Origin: Verrucomicrobiota bacterium
Lineage (GTDB): Bacteria > Verrucomicrobiota > Verrucomicrobiia > Limisphaerales > PALSA-1396
Length of the DNA stretch: 64,000 nucleotides
Assembly (NCBI GenBank): GCA_016200005.1
Contig: JACQFP010000006.1
Span: forward strand, 61,086-125,085
Direction of reading: 5' to 3'
Under the pieces are notes generated by a model that was not told the DNA's origin, made no database searches, and saw nothing but the letters and a program-made list of their open reading frames with translations. Numbering within the stretch: position 1 is the first letter of the stretch; each line of letters begins with the position of its first letter. Below are positions 50,568 through 59,168 of this stretch, piece after piece. Position numbers and translations under genes: made by a program.

Positions 50568-51281
50568 TTATTTCAAACGGACTGTGACCTTACTCGCGTA
50601 ATCCCTTGGACCGGTCTCCCAGCAAATAAGATCAAAGCTGTCACCTCTGGCCTTATTCAAATCGGCGAGTGGTATCGCAAGTTCCACACCATCCGTACCG
50701 TGGGCAATCAGAGGCACTTCGCTTCTTGAACTCGCCTCGTGTGTTCCTGAGGAAAAACTATTTTTTGCTGAATCCCAAAGCTTAACTTCATAGCTAACGT
50801 AACATCCCGATTGGTCCTTTCGGCATCCCCCAGTGCTCATGTAAATCCCAACTAGAAGTGGAATTTCTATATCCGCGCCCGGCACGGTTGCCATACCCGA
50901 CGCGTCCCTCCCCGTAGCGCCAGTGTTTGTGTCAGAATCGCTGTCGATATAGATAGAACCTAACGAACCAGCGGAATGACGCTTGTCATAGCGCTCTTGC
51001 ACGCTTGGTTTGCATTTCACAAACAAATACAGGTAAGCACCATCGTTGTCGTAATGGAGCTCTTTCAGATCAAAACCATCGAAGGGTGGATCGACATTGA
51101 TTTTGCTCCAATCCAGTCCCGTTTCTGTCCATGAAGTCTCGAAAGTTTTCCAATCCAGGAAATCCCCATCAATCTTGTACTTCGGCGTAATCGAATAGGT
51201 GGGCCCAACGGATGGCGCACATCCACAAAGCCAGACTGTGGCAAAAGCGAACAGCCAATTTACGAAAGTGGTGCGGCTCAT
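50568..51281 (-). CDS. Lipoprotein with DOMON/CBM9-like domain, possible gene cassette
   Basis: 237 residues. MSRTTFVNWLFAFATVWLCG ends in the lipobox LCGC, so the mature protein is lipid-anchored. The body (YKIDGDFLDWKTFETSWTET, DLKELHYDNDGAYLYLFVKC, IYIDSDSDTNTG, VELAIPLADLNKARGDSFDL) has the pattern of CBM9/DOMON-like ligand-binding beta sandwiches. GC content is visibly lower than in flanking genes. attC-like palindromes lie 20 bases before its ATG and 18 bases after its stop, and family K repeats lie outside those, all of which point to arrival as a mobile cassette. The function is unknown. Confidence 0.8.
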   Translation of the reverse strand: MSRTTFVNWLFAFATVWLCGCAPSVGPTYSITPKYKIDGDFLDWKTFETSWTETGLDWSKINVDPPFDGFDLKELHYDNDGAYLYLFVKCKPSVQERYDKRHSAGSLGSIYIDSDSDTNTGATGRDASGMATVPGADIEIPLLVGIYMSTGGCRKDQSGCYVSYEVKLWDSAKNSFSSGTHEASSRSEVPLIAHGTDGVELAIPLADLNKARGDSFDLICWETGPRDYASKVTVRLK

Positions 51282-51301
51282 AGTGGCTACGTAATCAGTG
51301 C

Positions 51302-51371
51302 ATCCAACGACCCAGCGACGGCGGCCACGCGGCGCGCCGATTGCAATTGCGACGGCCCGCCGCCGTTAGAT
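51302..51371 (-). other. attC-like site upstream of the lipoprotein gene
   Basis: On the minus strand it runs from ATCTAAC (RYYYAAC) to GTTGGAT (GTTRRRY), with a GC-rich imperfect palindrome between (ACGGCGG / CCGCCGT). Both outer boxes fit the integron consensus. The next gene starts 20 bases downstream, as cassette genes do. No integrase was found in the window. Confidence 0.5.
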
Positions 51372-51400
51372 GCCATGATGGGTTGAACGTCGCTCCGCGC

Positions 51401-51557
51401 GTAAAGGGGTCGCTCCTTACTTTTGACACAAGTTCAGGTCGTAAAGGGCTCGCTCCTGGTAGATTGCGTCGGGATATTCGATGCGCAGTTGGCGCGGCAT
51501 GGCAACCCTTTACCGCCACACCGAATTGGTGTCAATAGTAAGGAGCGACCCCTGTAC
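51401..51557. mobile_element. Family K MITE-like element, copy 1
   Basis: A 157-bp element with 29-bp terminal inverted repeats, GTAAAGGGGTCGCTCC... (51401-51429) and ...GGAGCGACCCCTGTAC (51529-51557), matching at 27 of 29 positions. A third partial copy of the arm lies at 51441-51456. It has no coding capacity. The rest of the 389-base gap 51282-51670 is the attC-like site and about 110 bases with nothing recognised. Confidence 0.8.
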
Positions 51558-51670
51558 GGTGAAACGCGTCCCTCCCAACATCAAAAATCTGCGGCTAAAA
51601 TCAAATTGGATCACACGGCGCTCATCGCGAGGATGCGGGAAATCATTTTCTCCGAACGCCCAACGCCGAA

Positions 51671-52213
51671 TCACCGGTCGGTCTTTTCGGGAATCAACTT
51701 GATGGCGCGCAAGTCCATTACCGCGAGGCCGGGCTTGGTGAGCGGCTTGACGGAAACGGTGTAATTGCCGGGCTTGTCCAGTTTCACTGTGCCGATCTTG
51801 CGATTTACGAAATTGGTGAAGGCGCCGGTGTCGGGAACTCTATCGGTGAGTGTCCGGTTGCCGATGGTCACAGTGTAATCGCTGCCGCCACTGCCCTTGC
51901 CGCACGCTTGCGTGAGTTCGAGCGTGAACTTGCCTAAGGTGTGCAACTTGAAATCCCAACTCACCCAATCCTCCTTCTTCGTCCAATAGCCGATGGTGTT
52001 TTTGTGCGGTTGCGGTTCGTAGCGGATGGTCGTGCCATGCGTGGTCGCGTCTTTGGCCAGCAGTGTGACTGAGCCGTCGCGGTCCTGGTCGATGATCTTG
52101 GTTGGCTCCTTTGTCGTGTCGGAAGACTTCCTCTCCTCGCCAACGGCATTAGCCGCGCACAGCAACAGAGCGAGAGCAACAGTTCCGCCGTGAAAGCATC
52201 TGGTCGTTTTCAT
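51671..52213 (-). CDS. Secreted carbohydrate-binding-like protein
   Basis: 180 residues. A signal peptide (CFHGGTVALALLLCAANAVG) precedes a short acidic stretch and a single beta-sandwich domain: GSVTLLAKDATTHGTTIRYE, HKNTIGYWTKKEDWVSWDFK, LGKFTLELTQACGKGSGGSD, IGTVKLDKPGNYTVSVKP and VMDLRAIKLIPE. The pattern matches modules found at the ends of fucosidases and sulfatases in Verrucomicrobia and Planctomycetes, which bind sugars, but here the module stands alone. No catalytic residues. The next gene upstream on the minus strand is recN, 45 bases away. Confidence 0.75.
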   Translation of the reverse strand: MKTTRCFHGGTVALALLLCAANAVGEERKSSDTTKEPTKIIDQDRDGSVTLLAKDATTHGTTIRYEPQPHKNTIGYWTKKEDWVSWDFKLHTLGKFTLELTQACGKGSGGSDYTVTIGNRTLTDRVPDTGAFTNFVNRKIGTVKLDKPGNYTVSVKPLTKPGLAVMDLRAIKLIPEKTDR

Positions 52214-52258
52214 GAGGAGGAGAATGGTGAATATTTGCGGTCGATCTACAAGCTGGAA

Positions 52259-53914
52259 CTACTTGAGCATCGCCTCAGCGTGTTTGCGAGCGGCGTCGGT
52301 GCCACCGCCCAGCATCCGCGCCAGTTCAATCACGCGCTCTTTTTTGTCGAGGAGGGTGATTTCCGTAATGGTGCGACCGGCCTTGATTTGTTTGGTCACA
52401 ACATAATGGGCCGCGGCGTTGGCAGCGACGGGCGCCAGATGGGTGATGCATATCACCTGATGTTGCCGGGCGATTTGCAGCATTTTGTCGCCGACGGCGT
52501 TGGCGGTCTCGCCGCCGATGTTGGCATCCACTTCATCGAACACCAACACAGGAATCTCGTCCTCCACAGCGAGCACGGTTTTAAGCGCCAACATCACGCG
52601 GGCCATCTCACCGGAGGAGGCAATGGCCCGCAACGGACGCGCTGGTTCGCCGACATTCGGCGCGAACTGAAACTCAACCGTGTCGGAGCCAGAAGCAGTG
52701 GGTTGCTCCGCGCTGGAAATCGCCACATCAAAATGACTTTGCTGAAAACCAAGATCGGCAAGTTGCTTGCCAACAACCTTGCTGAGTTGCGGGATGGTCT
52801 TCCGGCGTTGAGCCGAAAGCGTCTGACCCGCGCGCAAGATTTCGCCGTCCAGTTGTTGCAGCGCGGAGTTGATCCGCGTCAGTTCCACGTCGCGTTGTTC
52901 GAGTTGCTGCAGTTTTTGTCGGGCTTCTTCGCCGAAGGCGATGACTGCATCAAGCGACACGCCGTATTTGCGCTTCAGTGAATGGATGAGATTCAACCGC
53001 TCCTCGAGTTGCTGAAGTCGCGCGGGATCGATCTCCAACTTCTCCGCATTGCGCGAGAGCTCGCTCTGGACATCGCGCAGCGCGTTGACCGCTTGCTCGT
53101 GTTGCGACAGCAGGCTGTCGGTGGCAGGATCAACGCGGTGAAGTTCCTGCATGGTTTTTCCAAGAACACCAGCCAGCGCGAGCAGCGAATTTTCATTTTC
53201 GCTCAACAGCCCGAGCGCTGTTTGACTAAGCTGAAGGAGCTTTGCGGAATTGCTCGCCCGTTGGTAATCCTGCTCCACTTGTGTCTCTTCGTCCGGCTGA
53301 AGCCGCGCCGCAGTAATTTCGTTGACCTGAAAGCGCAGGAGGTCGAGTTGTTGCGCGTAAGTTTTCTCGTCCACGATGAGCAAAGATTTCTCGGCTTCCA
53401 ACCCCGTTCGGCTTCGAACCAATTCACCGAACGCCTCGCGTTGGCTGAGCAGATTGCCAAACGCGTCGAGGATGGCCAGTTGTGTCGAAGCATGTAGCAA
53501 TGATTGATGATCGTGCGGCCCATGGATATCGACCAGCCATTCACCCAGCGCAGCCAGAACATTGAGTGTGGTCGGCGAGCCGTTGATAAACTGGCGATTG
53601 GTGCCGTTGATCGTGAATGTTCGTTTGAGGACGAGCTGGTTCTCTTCACACGGTTCGAGACCGTTCTTCTCCAGGAACGATTTGAGCGGAGCGCGCAATC
53701 GCGAGACATCGAAAATCGCCTCTACCGAACAAGCCTCACAATCGCTCCTGATCAGCGTGCGGTCGGCGCGTTCGCCGAGCACGAGGTTCAAGGCGCCGAT
53801 GACGATGGATTTTCCGGCCCCCGTCTCGCCGGTGATGACGTTGTAGCCCGGCAGCAGTTCCAGAGTTAAATCCGCCACCAGAGCGAGATTTTTGATGCGC
53901 AGCGTCGTCAACAT
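52259..53914 (-). CDS. recN: DNA repair protein RecN
   Basis: 551 residues, an SMC-like ATPase in double-strand break repair. LTTLRIKNLALVADLTLELL and VITGETGAGKSIVIGALNLV (Walker A) open the protein; a long coiled coil covers about residues 150-370; RAIASSGEMARVMLALKTVL is the signature, followed by IPVLVFDEVDANIGGETANA (Walker B) and QVICITHLAPVAANAAAHYV. Length is normal and there are no repeat insertions, unlike the UvrA genes. It is divergent from the MBL gene at 53978 with 63 bases between. Confidence 0.96.
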   Translation of the reverse strand: MLTTLRIKNLALVADLTLELLPGYNVITGETGAGKSIVIGALNLVLGERADRTLIRSDCEACSVEAIFDVSRLRAPLKSFLEKNGLEPCEENQLVLKRTFTINGTNRQFINGSPTTLNVLAALGEWLVDIHGPHDHQSLLHASTQLAILDAFGNLLSQREAFGELVRSRTGLEAEKSLLIVDEKTYAQQLDLLRFQVNEITAARLQPDEETQVEQDYQRASNSAKLLQLSQTALGLLSENENSLLALAGVLGKTMQELHRVDPATDSLLSQHEQAVNALRDVQSELSRNAEKLEIDPARLQQLEERLNLIHSLKRKYGVSLDAVIAFGEEARQKLQQLEQRDVELTRINSALQQLDGEILRAGQTLSAQRRKTIPQLSKVVGKQLADLGFQQSHFDVAISSAEQPTASGSDTVEFQFAPNVGEPARPLRAIASSGEMARVMLALKTVLAVEDEIPVLVFDEVDANIGGETANAVGDKMLQIARQHQVICITHLAPVAANAAAHYVVTKQIKAGRTITEITLLDKKERVIELARMLGGGTDAARKHAEAMLK

Positions 53915-53977
53915 TTCAGAATTTGTTCGCGCTGAATCTGGCGGTTGTGCTAACTTTCGGCAAAAGAAATTTTATTC

Positions 53978-54796
53978 ATGGCTTTCTCGTTCATTTTTCT
54001 CGGTTCAGGAACTTCCCAGGGCGTGCCGGTCATCGGCAAAGAATATCCGCCGGAGTTTCTGGCCAATCCGAAGAATCATCGAACCCGGCCCTCGATTTAC
54101 GTAGCCACAGAACAAATCAAACTGGTGGTGGATACGACGCCCGAATTTCGGATTCAGATGCTGCGCGAGAACATTCGCTGGGTGGACGCGGTGATTTTCA
54201 CGCACTCGCACGCCGATCACATCATGGGTCTGGATGATTGCCGGCGCTTCTGCGACTTGCGCGACAGCAAACCGCTGCCGGTTTATGCCAGCGAAGGAAC
54301 GATGAAGGATTTGAAGCGCGTCTTTGCCTACGCGTTCAACGGCGGTCCGATCCCACGCGGATATTTTCATCCCGATCCGCGCGTGATAAGTGGGCCGTTT
54401 GAGATCGGCGATGTACGCGTCACTCCCCTGCCCTTGCCACACGGTTCGATGGGAACGAACGGTTATCTGTTTGCGCAGGGTGAAAAGAAACGACTGGCCT
54501 ATCTGAGCGATTGCAAGGAAGTCCCGCTTGAAATTGTGAGACTGATCGAGGGTGCGGAGGTCGTGGTGCTGGACGCGTTGCGCCGAACGCCGCATCCCAC
54601 GCACATGTGTCTCGATGAAGCGCTGACGGCCGCCCGGCGTATCGGCGCGGAGCGCACGTACTTTACGCACCTGACTCACGATTACGATCACGACGTGAGC
54701 CAGGCGGAACTTCCCCCCGGCGTCAAACTGGCTTACGATGGATTGAGAATTAGTTGTGATGGATCAGGAACGTGTTGCGTGAAACGTGGTGCGTGA
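53978..54796 (+). CDS. MBL-fold metal-dependent hydrolase (PhnP-like)
   Basis: 272 residues. [40 protein letters not shown], the metal-binding [19 protein letters not shown] (HxHxDH), [23 protein letters not shown] and [20 protein letters not shown] define the PhnP/GloB-like phosphodiesterase branch of the fold. It is often annotated as a phosphoribosyl cyclic phosphodiesterase, but the substrate here is unproven. The last eight residues (TCCVKRGA) and the stop codon come from a family C tandem repeat at 54771-54806, so an older C-terminus has been replaced or extended. Confidence 0.9.
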   Translation: MAFSFIFLGSGTSQGVPVIGKEYPPEFLANPKNHRTRPSIYVATEQIKLVVDTTPEFRIQMLRENIRWVDAVIFTHSHADHIMGLDDCRRFCDLRDSKPLPVYASEGTMKDLKRVFAYAFNGGPIPRGYFHPDPRVISGPFEIGDVRVTPLPLPHGSMGTNGYLFAQGEKKRLAYLSDCKEVPLEIVRLIEGAEVVVLDALRRTPHPTHMCLDEALTAARRIGAERTYFTHLTHDYDHDVSQAELPPGVKLAYDGLRISCDGSGTCCVKRGA

Positions 54797-54806
54797 TGCG
54801 TGATGG
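54771..54806. repeat. Family C tandem repeat, copy 7, at the 3' end of the MBL gene
   Basis: CGTGTTGCGTGAAACGTGGT and following GCGTGATGCGTGATG units. It provides the stop codon (TGA 54794-54796) of the hydrolase gene. Confidence 0.75.
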
Positions 54807-54862
54807 ATGCAACACAGAAAAAGAAATACGCACCAGTCCTCACCCACTTGTGAATTAAAAAA

Positions 54863-56506
54863 ATGATGTTGAGCAAATTCTTGGTGAGCGTTTTCAGTTT
54901 GATCGCAACTGTCACGCTCCTTCACGGCGCGAATAGGGGCGATGAAGTGGTGGTGGTTTACAACACCCGCCTCCCGGAATCGAAGAGCGTGGCTGAACAT
55001 TACGCGGAGCGGCGACAGGTGCCGGCCAACCAGGTTTTCGGGTTTAATCTGCCGGTCACCGAAATCATGACGCGGGCGGAATTTCGCGACCAGTTGCAAC
55101 TACCACTGGTGAAAGCGCTCGAGAAGGAAAAGCTGTTTCGCTTTGGCCCGCTATCCATCCCCTCAACGAACGGACAACCAAGTCGCGTCATCGAAGCCAC
55201 GCTCGAAGCCAAGGTTCGTTATGCGGTGCTTTGTTACGGGGTGCCCTCCAACATCCTGCCCGACGCGGCGGTGGTGGAGGAAGGCGCGGAGAAACTGAAG
55301 TCTGAATTGCGGCGTAATGAGGCCGCTGTGGACAGTGAATTGGCCTGGCTGCCACGCATCGAGCAAAAGCTGCCGCTGACCGGGCCTCTGCCAAACTGGG
55401 TTTATACCGTCACGAACACGGCCCCACTTCATCCCACCAATGGTATTTTGATGGTAACGCGTTTGGACGGGCCGACCGCCGAAGTCGCGCGCGGGCTGGT
55501 GGACAAAGCCATTCAAGCAGAAACAGATGGACTGTGGGGGCGGGCTTACTTTGATTTACGCGGAATTACCAACGCCGATTACAAGCTGGGTGACGACTGG
55601 ATTCGCGGAGCGTCGGAGATTTGCCGCCGGTTTGGATTTGAGACGGTGGTGGATGAGAATCCCGGCACGTTCCCCGTCAGTTTCCCGCTGAGCCAGGTGG
55701 CGTTTTATGCCGGTTGGTACGATGAAAATGTTTCCGGCCCCTTCACGCGACCAGTGGTCGAATTCATGCCTGGCGCAATTGCTTACCATTTGCATTCGTT
55801 CAGCGCAGGCACGATTCGCTCCACGACCCGCAACTGGGTCGGCCCCTTGCTCGCCAAGGGCGTCACGGCCACCATGGGCTGCGTCAACGAACCGTATCTG
55901 AGCGGCACCCCCGACGTCGCCGCGTTCTTCGCGCGCTTTATTTATTTCGGTTTCACGTTCGGTGAGGCGGCTTACGCGGCGCAGGGACAGCTCTCCTGGC
56001 AAACCACCGTCATTGGCGACCCGCTTTACAAACCTTTCGGAAAAGATCCGCTCAAACAACATGAAGAGCTGGCCCGCCGGCACAGCAAATTGATCGAGTG
56101 GTCGAACCTGCGCGTGGTGGATTTGAGTCTGGCCAAAGGGACACTTTTGGCGGCGGTGGTTGGATACTTGAACGAAATCGACACCACGAAAAAGAGCGCC
56201 GTGCTGATGGAAAAGTTGGGAGAGCTCTACGCCTTGCAAGGCAAACCGTCTTCAGCGGTTGACGCGCTCCAGAAGGCGCTGAAACTCGAACCCAGCCCAC
56301 AGCAGCGCATCCGGCTCCGGCTTGAACTCGGCGACAAGCTGGCCGCGCTCAGCCGTGACGAAGAGGCCTACCAGAATTACCAGAAGTTTCTCGAAGAATC
56401 GCCGGACTATCCCGATAAAGCTTCCCTCTACCGTAAGCTCCTGCCGCTCGCGCAAAAGCTCGGCAAAAAGGACGACGCGGAAAAATATCAACGCCAGCTC
56501 AACTGA
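54863..56506 (+). CDS. TIGR03790 family secreted protein with C-terminal TPRs
   Basis: 547 residues. A signal peptide (MLSKFLVSVFSLIATVTLLH) leads into the TIGR03790 family pattern: DEVVVVYNTRLPESKSVAEH, YAERRQVPANQVFGFNLPV, VRYAVLCYGVPSNILPD, LVTRLDGPTAEVARGLVDKA-like MVTRLDGPTAEVARGLVDKA, PGAIAYHLHSFSAGTIRST and MGCVNEPYLSGTPDVAAFFA. The last 120 residues are TPR-like helices (LYALQGKPSSAVDALQKALK, SRDEEAYQNYQKFLEESPDY). The family is of unknown function and is found mainly in Verrucomicrobia, Planctomycetes and Acidobacteria. It ends 21 bases from the convergent isomerase gene. Confidence 0.88.
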   Translation: MMLSKFLVSVFSLIATVTLLHGANRGDEVVVVYNTRLPESKSVAEHYAERRQVPANQVFGFNLPVTEIMTRAEFRDQLQLPLVKALEKEKLFRFGPLSIPSTNGQPSRVIEATLEAKVRYAVLCYGVPSNILPDAAVVEEGAEKLKSELRRNEAAVDSELAWLPRIEQKLPLTGPLPNWVYTVTNTAPLHPTNGILMVTRLDGPTAEVARGLVDKAIQAETDGLWGRAYFDLRGITNADYKLGDDWIRGASEICRRFGFETVVDENPGTFPVSFPLSQVAFYAGWYDENVSGPFTRPVVEFMPGAIAYHLHSFSAGTIRSTTRNWVGPLLAKGVTATMGCVNEPYLSGTPDVAAFFARFIYFGFTFGEAAYAAQGQLSWQTTVIGDPLYKPFGKDPLKQHEELARRHSKLIEWSNLRVVDLSLAKGTLLAAVVGYLNEIDTTKKSAVLMEKLGELYALQGKPSSAVDALQKALKLEPSPQQRIRLRLELGDKLAALSRDEEAYQNYQKFLEESPDYPDKASLYRKLLPLAQKLGKKDDAEKYQRQLN

Positions 56507-56527
56507 CCGGCGGCGGAAGTGGGCGCG

Positions 56528-57559
56528 TTAGGCTCCCATCCCTTCCTCGAACGAACCGCTGGCCGTTGGAAAACAAAGATTATCGCGCACGTATTGGATT
56601 CCATTGGCGCTGGTCGCATCGAGATCGCGATACGCGCTTTCGGCTTCGACAATTAACGGTGCCGTTTTTGTTCCCATGATTTTGCAGTAGCGTTGCGGGT
56701 AGCCGCTGCGAATCAACAGCTCCACATAACGCACCATGTTCAAATCGCCCGACGGGATATCCACGAACTGCATCGCGCGACCCTGCCAGTTCGTCTCCAT
56801 CTTGCGCAACGGCACGTTCGGACGGATGACGAAATTCTTCACGTGGCAGCCGTAAATGCGGTCGGCGGTCTTCTCAAACCGCACCTGCCAGCTTTCACCT
56901 TCCCAACAGTGCGAAGGGTCGGCGTTGACGGTCAGCACCTTGTCGCCGTCACAAATCTCGACGAGCATGTTGAAATCATCCGCGCACATTGCCGCGGTGC
57001 CGGGATGAATTTCATGCGCGAGATAGATGCCCATTTTTTTCGCGCGTTGACGGAGCTTCGCCGTCTTCTTGACAAACCGTTCCTGGCCTTCCTTAATGAG
57101 ATCATAATCCCCGGCCTGCCAGAAACCCCACGGATAACCCGACGCCAGTTCCCAGCCCAACGCCACGCCCCAGAACATCGGCAGAATCTTCACCCCGAGT
57201 TCCACCGACAGGTCCATTAACTCCAGCAAGTAATCCTCCGCCCATTTCTCGATGGCCGCGGGCGACTTTTTCGCGACGTCGGCCGGAGTGAAAGGCCGGA
57301 TCGTAGGGCTGCCCGTCCACGCCGTGGTGTGAACCCAAAACGGACAATGACACGAAATACCGTCCAAGGTCATGCCACGCCGATCAAACAGTTCGCGGAT
57401 CTCCTTTGCGCTCTTAAATCCCTTGCCGTCCTGAAGCATGTAGTTGGACGGTTGCGCGCCCGTGGCGCCGGAGCGCTTGGCGTAATCCAGAAAATCGGCG
57501 AGACTTTTCGCGCCGTGTTGACCGCCTTCGATGCTGGGATGAAAACATTTGTTGGCCAT
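56528..57559 (-). CDS. Sugar phosphate isomerase/epimerase (xylose isomerase-like TIM barrel)
   Basis: 343 residues. TIM-barrel AP-endonuclease-2/xylose isomerase-like fold: SLADFLDYAKRSGATGAQPS, YLLELMDLSVELGVKILPMF, KKMGIYLAHEIHPGTAAMCA (Glu/His of the metal site), VLTVNADPSHCWEGESWQ (Asp-His), IYGCHVKNFVIRP and GDLNMVRYVELLIRSGYPQR. The metal ligands Glu, Asp, His and Glu appear present. It most likely isomerises or epimerises a sugar or inositol-type compound; the substrate is unknown. It stands alone; the 150 bases to tatD hold both divergent promoters. Confidence 0.88.
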   Translation of the reverse strand: MANKCFHPSIEGGQHGAKSLADFLDYAKRSGATGAQPSNYMLQDGKGFKSAKEIRELFDRRGMTLDGISCHCPFWVHTTAWTGSPTIRPFTPADVAKKSPAAIEKWAEDYLLELMDLSVELGVKILPMFWGVALGWELASGYPWGFWQAGDYDLIKEGQERFVKKTAKLRQRAKKMGIYLAHEIHPGTAAMCADDFNMLVEICDGDKVLTVNADPSHCWEGESWQVRFEKTADRIYGCHVKNFVIRPNVPLRKMETNWQGRAMQFVDIPSGDLNMVRYVELLIRSGYPQRYCKIMGTKTAPLIVEAESAYRDLDATSANGIQYVRDNLCFPTASGSFEEGMGA

Positions 57560-57709
57560 AGATATTGATATTGGTGTTAAAGATTCGGGGAAGAAATACC
57601 GATGTCATTGACGGATTGCAACCTGAATTCCATCATCATGCAAACGGCGGACCGTGGCCAACAATTGATTGGACGTTGGTGACCGGCGACGAAACACTCG
57701 GCGCGAACT

Positions 57710-58525
57710 ATGGCGACTTTTTACGACACGCACGCCCACCTCGATTATCCGGACTTTGCCGCCGACCTTCCGCAGGTCATCGAACGGGCACGGGCTGCCG
57801 GCATCACCAAAATCATTTCCATTGGCACCGATCTGGAAAGCAGCGCGCGGGCGATCAAACTCAGCGAACAGTATGCCGGTGTCTTTGCCGCGGTCGGCTG
57901 GCATCCGGGAAACGCTGCCGAAGCCCCCGAAGATTTGCGGCCCGCGTTGCGTGAACTGGCGCGGCATCCGAAAGTGGTGGCGATCGGCGAAACGGGATTG
58001 GATTACCACCATCTTCCGAGCGAGAAACCGGAATGCACCGCAGCCGATGATGAGCGCTACAAACAAAAGCAGGCCGCCATTTTCCACCAACAACTCGAAG
58101 TCGCTGCCGATTTCGGCTTGAACTGTGTCATTCATCAGCGTGATTGTTTGGAGGAGACGCTTGCGCAATTGCAACCGTTCGCCGACCGCGTGCGCGGCGT
58201 GTTCCATTGCTTTGTTGACAACCCCGAGGCCATGCAGCGAATCATCCCCATGCGTTCGCTGGTCAGTTTCACGGGCATCGTGACTTTCAAGAATGCGCAA
58301 TCGGTCCGCGACACCGTAGTCGCAATGCCGCTCGATCAATTGATGTTGGAAACCGACTGCCCCTACCTTGCCCCCGTCCCGCATCGCGGCAAACGCTGCG
58401 AACCTGCCTACGTGAAGGACATCGCCGCAACAATGGCCCAGGTAAAAGGATGTTCTCTCGACGAACTCAGCGCAACCACCTGCGCCACCGCCGAAACGTT
58501 TTTTCCCAAGCTTCACGACCACTGA
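57710..58525 (+). CDS. tatD: TatD family metal-dependent hydrolase (DNase)
   Basis: 271 residues. FYDTHAHLDYPDFAADLPQV supplies the HxH pair, VVAIGETGLDYHHLPSEKPE the metal-binding Glu, NCVIHQRDCLEETLAQLQPF a His, VRGVFHCFVDNPEAMQRIIP a His, and LMLETDCPYLAPVPHRGKRC the final Asp. TatD proteins are 3'-5' exonucleases implicated in DNA fragmentation and peroxide-damage repair; cellular role here is by family. A stretch after the first Glu (CTAADDERYKQKQAAI) is slightly longer than in E. coli TatD. Confidence 0.93.
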   Translation: MATFYDTHAHLDYPDFAADLPQVIERARAAGITKIISIGTDLESSARAIKLSEQYAGVFAAVGWHPGNAAEAPEDLRPALRELARHPKVVAIGETGLDYHHLPSEKPECTAADDERYKQKQAAIFHQQLEVAADFGLNCVIHQRDCLEETLAQLQPFADRVRGVFHCFVDNPEAMQRIIPMRSLVSFTGIVTFKNAQSVRDTVVAMPLDQLMLETDCPYLAPVPHRGKRCEPAYVKDIAATMAQVKGCSLDELSATTCATAETFFPKLHDH

Positions 58526-58655
58526 TGGCGTCAAACCCTCGCGAAGCGTTTGGAGCGCGACCGATTTGTCGGCGCTTTTATTAACCAGTCCGGTTTCCTT
58601 GTCAGGAAACGATGCACGACGACGCCTCCCAACCGCCACGCAACCAGAAACTTTG

Positions 58656-58684
58656 TTGACATATAGACAATCTACTCCTAAACG
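58656..58684 (+). promoter_or_regulatory. Sigma-70-type promoter of the MarR operon
   Basis: TTGACA (58656-58661), 17 bases, then TAAACG (58679-58684). The MarR ATG is at 58692, so the transcript would be nearly leaderless. TTGTTGACATATAGACAA overlapping the -35 is a loose palindrome of the sort MarR proteins bind, suggesting autoregulation. Confidence 0.6.
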
Positions 58685-58691
58685 TTAGGGC

Positions 58692-59168
58692 ATGGCCACC
58701 TCCTCCCTCGCTGCCGAGCCGCGTTACGAGGCGCTGTTGCAACTGTTGCGCACGGCCGACACACTGTGGAATGCCAGCCGGGTTTTCTTTGCGCGCTGGA
58801 ATCTCAGCCCCAGCCAGTTCAATGTGTTGAACCTCCTGGCCAGTCACCCCAAAGGTCTTTCCCAGATCGAACTGGGCCGTTTGCTCGTCATGCACCGTTC
58901 CAACGTGACCGGACTTATCGACCGGTTGGAAACGCGGGGTTTGGCGCAACGTCGCGATCACTTGACCGATCGACGGGCTTTCGTCGTCGTGTTGACGCCC
59001 GTGGGAAAGAGACTGATTTGCCAGATCGAACCTCATTACCGGAGAGCAGCGGCTGGAGTCTGGGGCGGCGTCCCGGTCAAGCGCGTCAATCAATTGCTGT
59101 CGGAGCTGGTCACCGTCAGCGCCAACGCCGAACGCATTGCTGGAGAAATCGCCCCCAAATTTTCATGA
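58692..59168 (+). CDS. MarR family transcriptional regulator
   Basis: 158 residues, winged helix-turn-helix. NASRVFFARWNLSPSQFNVL, LASHPKGLSQIELGRLLVMH, RSNVTGLIDRLETRGLAQRR, DHLTDRRAFVVVLTPVGKRL are the MarR core with the DxR wing. It is the first gene of a tight operon; its stop codon overlaps the start of the Lnt-like gene (ATGA). MarR proteins usually repress their own operon until a small lipophilic ligand binds. Here the operon products are membrane lipid enzymes, so a fatty acid or membrane-active compound is a reasonable guess. Confidence 0.92.
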   Translation: MATSSLAAEPRYEALLQLLRTADTLWNASRVFFARWNLSPSQFNVLNLLASHPKGLSQIELGRLLVMHRSNVTGLIDRLETRGLAQRRDHLTDRRAFVVVLTPVGKRLICQIEPHYRRAAAGVWGGVPVKRVNQLLSELVTVSANAERIAGEIAPKFS

